Origin: Ziziphus jujuba
Taxonomy: Eukaryota > Streptophyta > Magnoliopsida > Rosales > Rhamnaceae
Direction of reading: 5' to 3'
Assembly (NCBI RefSeq): GCF_031755915.1
Contig: NC_083386.1
Coordinates: forward strand, 2,266,501-2,330,500
DNA length: 64,000 nt
The position numbers and the translations under genes were made by a program. Shown piece by piece: positions 59,741 to 64,000 of the stretch. The first letter of the stretch is position 1. Every line of letters starts with the position of its first letter. A model generated the notes under the pieces. That model ran no database searches. It had not been told where the DNA came from and saw only the letters and a program-made list of their open reading frames with translations.

Positions 59741-62700
59741 TGTAACACTCCGTCCCGAAGTACACCAGAAATTTCTCAAATTTGACTAAGATTGATCGGG
59801 TTTGACCGTCGTTGACCGAGAAGAGGTCAAATGTTGACTTTTTGCTCCTGGTAGAATATCACATTAACCGAGGTCCCGTTAAAAAGTACACATTGGCACA
59901 AGTTCATAGACTAGTAGCACGTCAAAAACGGAGTTACGGTTTGAAAGTTATGAGCAAAACAAGTTGAGATCCAAGTTGTCCAAGGGTGCCCATTGACTTT
60001 TTATTTTTGGGGATATGAGCTTTGACTCATGTACGAATGTGAATTACTCCTCGACACGAGTCCGTAGACTAGCAGTACACCTGATTTGGACATTTTGTTG
60101 AAAAGTTATGGACCTGTAAAGTTTTCTAAACACAATATTATTTTAATATTATTTTTAAATATGTGAACAGTGTACCATAAAAGGATGCCATGTGTCATAA
60201 TGAGGAGATGCCACATGTCAACCATATTAAATTCTATATTATCTTAATATTATTTATTTATTTTATTATTTTATTATTTTTATTATTTAAATATTATTAT
60301 TATTATTTTAAAAAAAATTTCTTTTTTCCTCACGTGGGGAAACACCCACGAAAATTGCTTTCTTTTTCTTTTTCTTTTCTTTTCTTCTTCTTCTTCTTCT
60401 TCTTCCTTCCTCCTTCTTCCTTCCTTCTCCCTCTTGGCTTCATCCTGTTTCTCTTTTTTTTCTATCATATGAAGCCACACGTGCCTGATGGGGAGGAAAA
60501 GGGGGAAGATTCCGGCCAGCAGCCGAAAAATGGCGACCAACCGTCGCCGGATGCGGCTGGATCGGGCTTCGTTGCCGACGACGGCAAGATTGGCTCCGTC
60601 GGTGATCCGGCAACCACCTAGCCAAATTGATACTCCTTCTCCACCTATTTTGGACCTCCAGGGCTCGATTTTGAGGTCCATTCAGCTCAACTCCTTGTCG
60701 TTTGGGAGATACGACAAGTTGAAGTTCGATCAAAACTTCCCGTCCATTCTGCCGGTCCTTACCGATCAAATTGAGTCCAACAGAGATCGATAACGTATTC
60801 TTTGTCCCCTTAGCTTTCCATTGATACCTTATTTACGAATTATGGACACTGTTTTTGTTAAACCCCCTGGGTACGGGATATTATTTATCCGAATAAAATA
60901 TTAATTTATTTGATCTTGTGTAATATTGTTATTTTAGGAGCACGTGTGAGCCATAGAATTGATCTTATGGAGGATCTTGGTTGGATTGCGTGCTCGAGGT
61001 GAGTGACCCACCTTTAAAACTATTTTGGGGTGATTAATTATATTTATTTTGTGTTAATTTAATATTTAGAAAATATGTCCATGTGGTGGAATTTATTTAT
61101 AACTGTGATAAATTGTATTATCAATTTCGGTGATTTCTTTTATATATATATATATATATGCTTATTAATGCTAAATGAAAATTTGGTCTTATTAAGAAAT
61201 TCTTGATTATTATTATTATTGTGATTTAATTGAATTTATTATGCATGAGCAAGGTGTTTTCATTTAATTAATTGTATTTGGATTTTAATATTATTTTTGG
61301 ACATGATTCGATTTTAAATATTTCAAGAAAAATATTGGTTTAAGTTTGGTACTTTCAAAGTATATAATTATGCCCTTGAAATATTATTTTATTGATTTTA
61401 TGATTTGGAAAAAGTTATTTGTATATTATTATTGATGGTTTTATGCTGGAGATATTAAAGAAAAAATGTGGGATTGTGAATTTTAAAAAATGGTATGATT
61501 CCCACAGTGAGTTTTGGAAAAATTATAAATTGGATATTCTAAATAATATGGTCATTTATTTTAGACGCACTCATACAGTACTGGTGTTCTGTACTGTGTA
61601 TGTGGATGAACACACAAGTTATAATGTCTCCCGTGAGTTGCCATCAGACCGAGGGCAGGCAAGTTTGATATTGGCCATAAGTCGCCCTCCATAGTCGGGA
61701 GGATGGTTTAAGCAGTGGCGCTGTCGGGATGCCTAAGCTACCATATGCAAGTTTCTCTCTTTAACCTCCTACCAGATGGTGCTCGGGATGCTGGGTGTCA
61801 TAGGGCATCACTGGTATATAGTGTGGTGCGTCACTTATTTTTTCTTAGATATAAATTTTAAATCCTAAAGTTTTAAAGTCGTATTTGAATTAAATGTATT
61901 TAACTTATTTTATCACCTATTGACAATTAGAATTTTCTAAAATGTATTTTTTCATGTTTTTATCAATTATTTTAAATTGGTGTTTTAGAATTTTATTTTA
62001 CCATGTTGTTATTATTTATTTCAATTTTGAGATTTTAACATGAATTTTATTGTATTCTTTTATATATTTTAAATTGAGGTTTAAAATCTATTAAAATGTT
62101 TCCTTAATTATTTCATTGATTTAAATAATAAATTTTATAAATTATATACTGAGTTTATTTTTTTTTATGCCAAATTTCTTTAATACAAGTTTATTTACAA
62201 TTTTATTTATTTTATCTAGTGATGTTTATTCTAAATTTAACTATTGGATTTTTAAAATGTTTTTAATGTATATATTAAGTTCTAAATTAATATTTGTATT
62301 TATGTGCATTCTAAATTATTGCATTCCGTTTAATTTGATATTTCCTTGATTATTTTTTTTTATGTATATTTTATTGTGATTTTGCTTATTTTATTTATGA
62401 CATTTTGTGTACAATTTAATAATTGTTATTAAAATTATTCCTGTTTCTTATTATACATTCTAGATCTTTAATTTAATGTATTTTATTTATAGTTTATTTA
62501 ATTAATTATTCCTTGATTTTTAGGGCATAAAATATTGGTTTTTACGAAAATATTTTAAAAGGGAAACTTTTCCAATTGAGTGAATGGTGAGGGTTTTAAG
62601 AGAAAATATTATTTTCAATTAATTATTACTTATTTACTTATTTATTCTTTATTAATCAAGTGTACTATAATTATTATTACTATTATAATAGTATATTAAA

Positions 62701-63176
62701 TTGGGTTACTCACTGAGATGATTAGCATCTCATGTTTTTAAATTCCCTTCCCCTAGGCCCAGGTTGGGAGACGTTGTTCATCTGGGGTGAGCCCGACGTC
62801 TCAGTTCATTACCGAAAGTCCAAGAAGCATTTTCTCCCTTTTTCTCCTCCATCTTGTATTGCTTCCTCTGTCATTGTATTAATTTCATATTTATTTGTAT
62901 AATGCTCTGTTTACGAATTGGATAGATATTTGTTTAATTGCTTACTGATTCCCTGTTATTATCTTGGAGTGCTACAAATCTGTGGAAATATATTGTGGTA
63001 AGGGGGGAGGAATAAGGGGATCTTTCTAGAAGTGATTTTCATGCAGATTAATTTTGTGGTAAGTCCAACCCTTCGTGGAAGTTCTGCCGGATTTTTCATT
63101 GGAGGGTCCGGTAGGGTTTCTCTGGGATCAGGGCTTGTCTAGGGTTCCGGTGAGAAATTTTAGATGGGTCCTGACA
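59741..63176 (+). repeat. 3' LTR of the complete element
   Basis: 3436 bp, from tgtaacactccgtcccgaag to gatgggtcctgaca. It keeps the family layout: gtcaa-rich start, CT tract, GC-rich CCGG block (about 60470-60790), the ggtgagtgacccacc motif (61000), the conserved core (about 61563-61850), an AT-rich body and the aacccttcgtgg end region. No stable reading frame is shared with the other LTR copies. Confidence 0.93.
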
Positions 63177-63466
63177 TAGGAGATTGTATTTCTTCATAGA
63201 CTATGCTGTGTCATGTCCTCAAGTCCTATATTTTAGGATTTTACCTAGTGGAGTATAGTATATTTGTATTTTGTGGTGTGTAAATGTTAATAAATGTGAA
63301 GTTTCGCTTGTACTCTATATCGTATTTTTACACCTTACATTTTGAAGTCTCAACTTGTATGTGATTCTAGACTACGAATGTATCATATTAAATACCACAT
63401 TCCCACTCATACAAATGTTCATGATTCCAATCACTTTCTTATAAATTTGTCTTTTTTTCTTATGAG
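63177..63466. other. Right flank of the retrotransposon
   Basis: Continuation of the older sequence interrupted at 51128, then AT-rich DNA ending in a pyrimidine tract (ctttttttcttatgag) that forms a good splice acceptor for the exon at 63467. No repeat match seen. Confidence 0.4.
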
Positions 63467-63660
63467 GATGGTAGTATAAAAAAGCTTGTAAATGAATTGC
63501 TCAAAGTTCAGAAATCTAAAATAAATGTAGAGACATGCTTGACTTTGGTTGATCTGCTTCTGTTGAATTCTGGAAGTTCAATTTGTCAACGATACATGTG
63601 CAGTTGCTTTTTACTATTAGGAAAGCCACCTATGTGCAAGAACCACGGGTCTAGTAAAAG
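63467..63660 (+). CDS. Putative internal exon of an unrecognised gene
   Basis: 194 nt open in one plus-strand frame (DGSIKKLVNELLKVQKSKIN, VETCLTLVDLLLLNSGSSIC, QRYMCSCFLLLGKPPMCKNH, GSSKR). It is bounded by a pyrimidine-rich acceptor ending tatgag and a donor at 63661 (gtgatt). Composition is more GC-rich and less repetitive than the flanks. The amphipathic leucine-rich text and several cysteines suggest a helical protein, but I do not recognise a family. Neighbouring exons would lie right of the window or left of the retrotransposon. It could also be a chance open stretch. Confidence 0.42.
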
Positions 63661-64000
63661 GTGATTTCTTTCATTCTCTTCTACAATTTATATTTCTCCT
63701 ATCCTATTTTGTATTTAAAATGAGGTAGAATTATTGAAACCAATCAATGAGTGGCCAATTGTATTTTCACTTGATACGAATGTTAGTCATGATTATAGTT
63801 GAAAACAAAATAAAAATGTCGAATATCTCTGTGCTTCTTTTTAGTTGAAGCTAACTTTAATGGTAGCCCATGTTAAAAATTTTTGGTAATGAGCAACTGA
63901 TTATCAAGCATTAGAAGTTAATGGAGTGCCTTAATTATTATAATTGTTAATATATTGAAAATAAGTTGTTTGAGTAACAGAAGGGAATAGATTCTTCCAG
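63661..64000. other. Possible intron, nothing recognised
   Basis: AT-rich sequence after the putative exon; no second exon or repeat is visible before the window ends. Confidence 0.35.

Larger units (their letters stand above)
51129..63176 (+). mobile_element. Complete long-LTR Ty3/gypsy retrotransposon (decayed)
   Basis: Flanked by the exact 5-bp duplication tagga (51124-51128 and 63177-63181). The 5' LTR is 51129-57436 (3414 bp after removing the nested solo LTR and one target copy). The 3' LTR is 59741-63176 (3436 bp). The primer site tgatatcagagc at 57439 differs from the initiator-Met consensus at one base. The polypurine tract aaaggggggaagg precedes the 3' LTR, after gaggatgaaatttttgtaa, text typical of chromoviral gypsy elements. 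The internal part is only 2304 bp, shorter than one LTR, with no gag. Reading frames are broken throughout, so it is not autonomous. Confidence 0.95.

Noticed and set aside
1..64000. CRISPR array, prokaryotic defence island or phage
   Set aside because: No spaced direct repeats of CRISPR type, no operons, no ribosome-binding pattern; introns and plant retrotransposons are present throughout.

Overview
This window looks like nuclear DNA of a flowering plant, most likely a eudicot. It is very AT-rich and full of AT and CT microsatellites. It contains split genes with GT-AG introns, members of the plant-specific ankyrin-repeat/PGG membrane-protein family (ACD6/ITN1-like), and many nested plant retrotransposons and small inverted-repeat transposons. 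I cannot name the species. I found no rRNA, tRNA, CRISPR array or prokaryote-type operon.

Genes. One ankyrin-PGG gene appears intact. It lies on the minus strand at 34162-40526 in three exons that join to exactly 645 codons, ten or so ankyrin repeats followed by a four-helix PGG domain. Broken relatives surround it: an exon-1 copy at 6949-7510 (minus), a plus-strand pseudogene at 25389-31620 whose first exon is cut by a solo LTR, and a PGG-like terminal exon at 11912-15732 (minus), also cut by a solo LTR. A typical exon of an unrecognised gene lies at 63467-63660. The rest is non-coding or decayed.

Mobile DNA. One family of very long LTRs (about 2.9-3.7 kb) makes up roughly 30 kb of the window. 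There is one complete element at 51129-63176 (TSD tagga, iMet-type primer site, polypurine tract, decayed Ty3/gypsy RT-integrase-chromodomain). There are five solo LTRs: 1743-4931, 11961-15491, 18871-22588, 25772-29162 and 53222-56110. A further LTR runs off the left edge (1-1270). Target duplications are readable for every unit whose two ends are visible. A small TRIM family with 165-bp LTRs is present as a complete copy (45952-46344), a copy split by a long LTR (18626-22744), and a solo LTR inside that long LTR (20177-20345). There are also a Mutator-like MITE with a 9-bp TSD (10264-10829), two fold-back MITEs (4971-5339 and 40669-40872), a hAT remnant carrying the transposase C-terminus (47053-48105), and a 2.1-kb inverted repeat with arms of about 550 bp (45256-47400).

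Layout. Positions 1-8150 are a diverged duplicate of 37940-41500 (exon 1 and flanking intron of the ankyrin gene) plus later insertions. Positions 8150-11900 hold local repeats and a MITE. Positions 11900-24000 hold LTRs, nested TRIMs and a tandem family of non-coding repeats. Positions 24000-32800 are an ankyrin pseudogene flanked by matching blocks, the sign of an old tandem gene duplication. Positions 32800-41500 hold the intact gene. Positions 41500-50220 hold dispersed repeats, the hAT remnant and the inverted repeat. Positions 50220-63180 are the complete nested retrotransposon. Positions 63180-64000 hold a possible exon of the next gene. The window reads as an immune-receptor-like ankyrin cluster that expanded by duplication and was then broken up by LTR insertion and LTR-LTR recombination. 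I found no convincing new biochemical system; the most informative signals are the dated layers of insertion.
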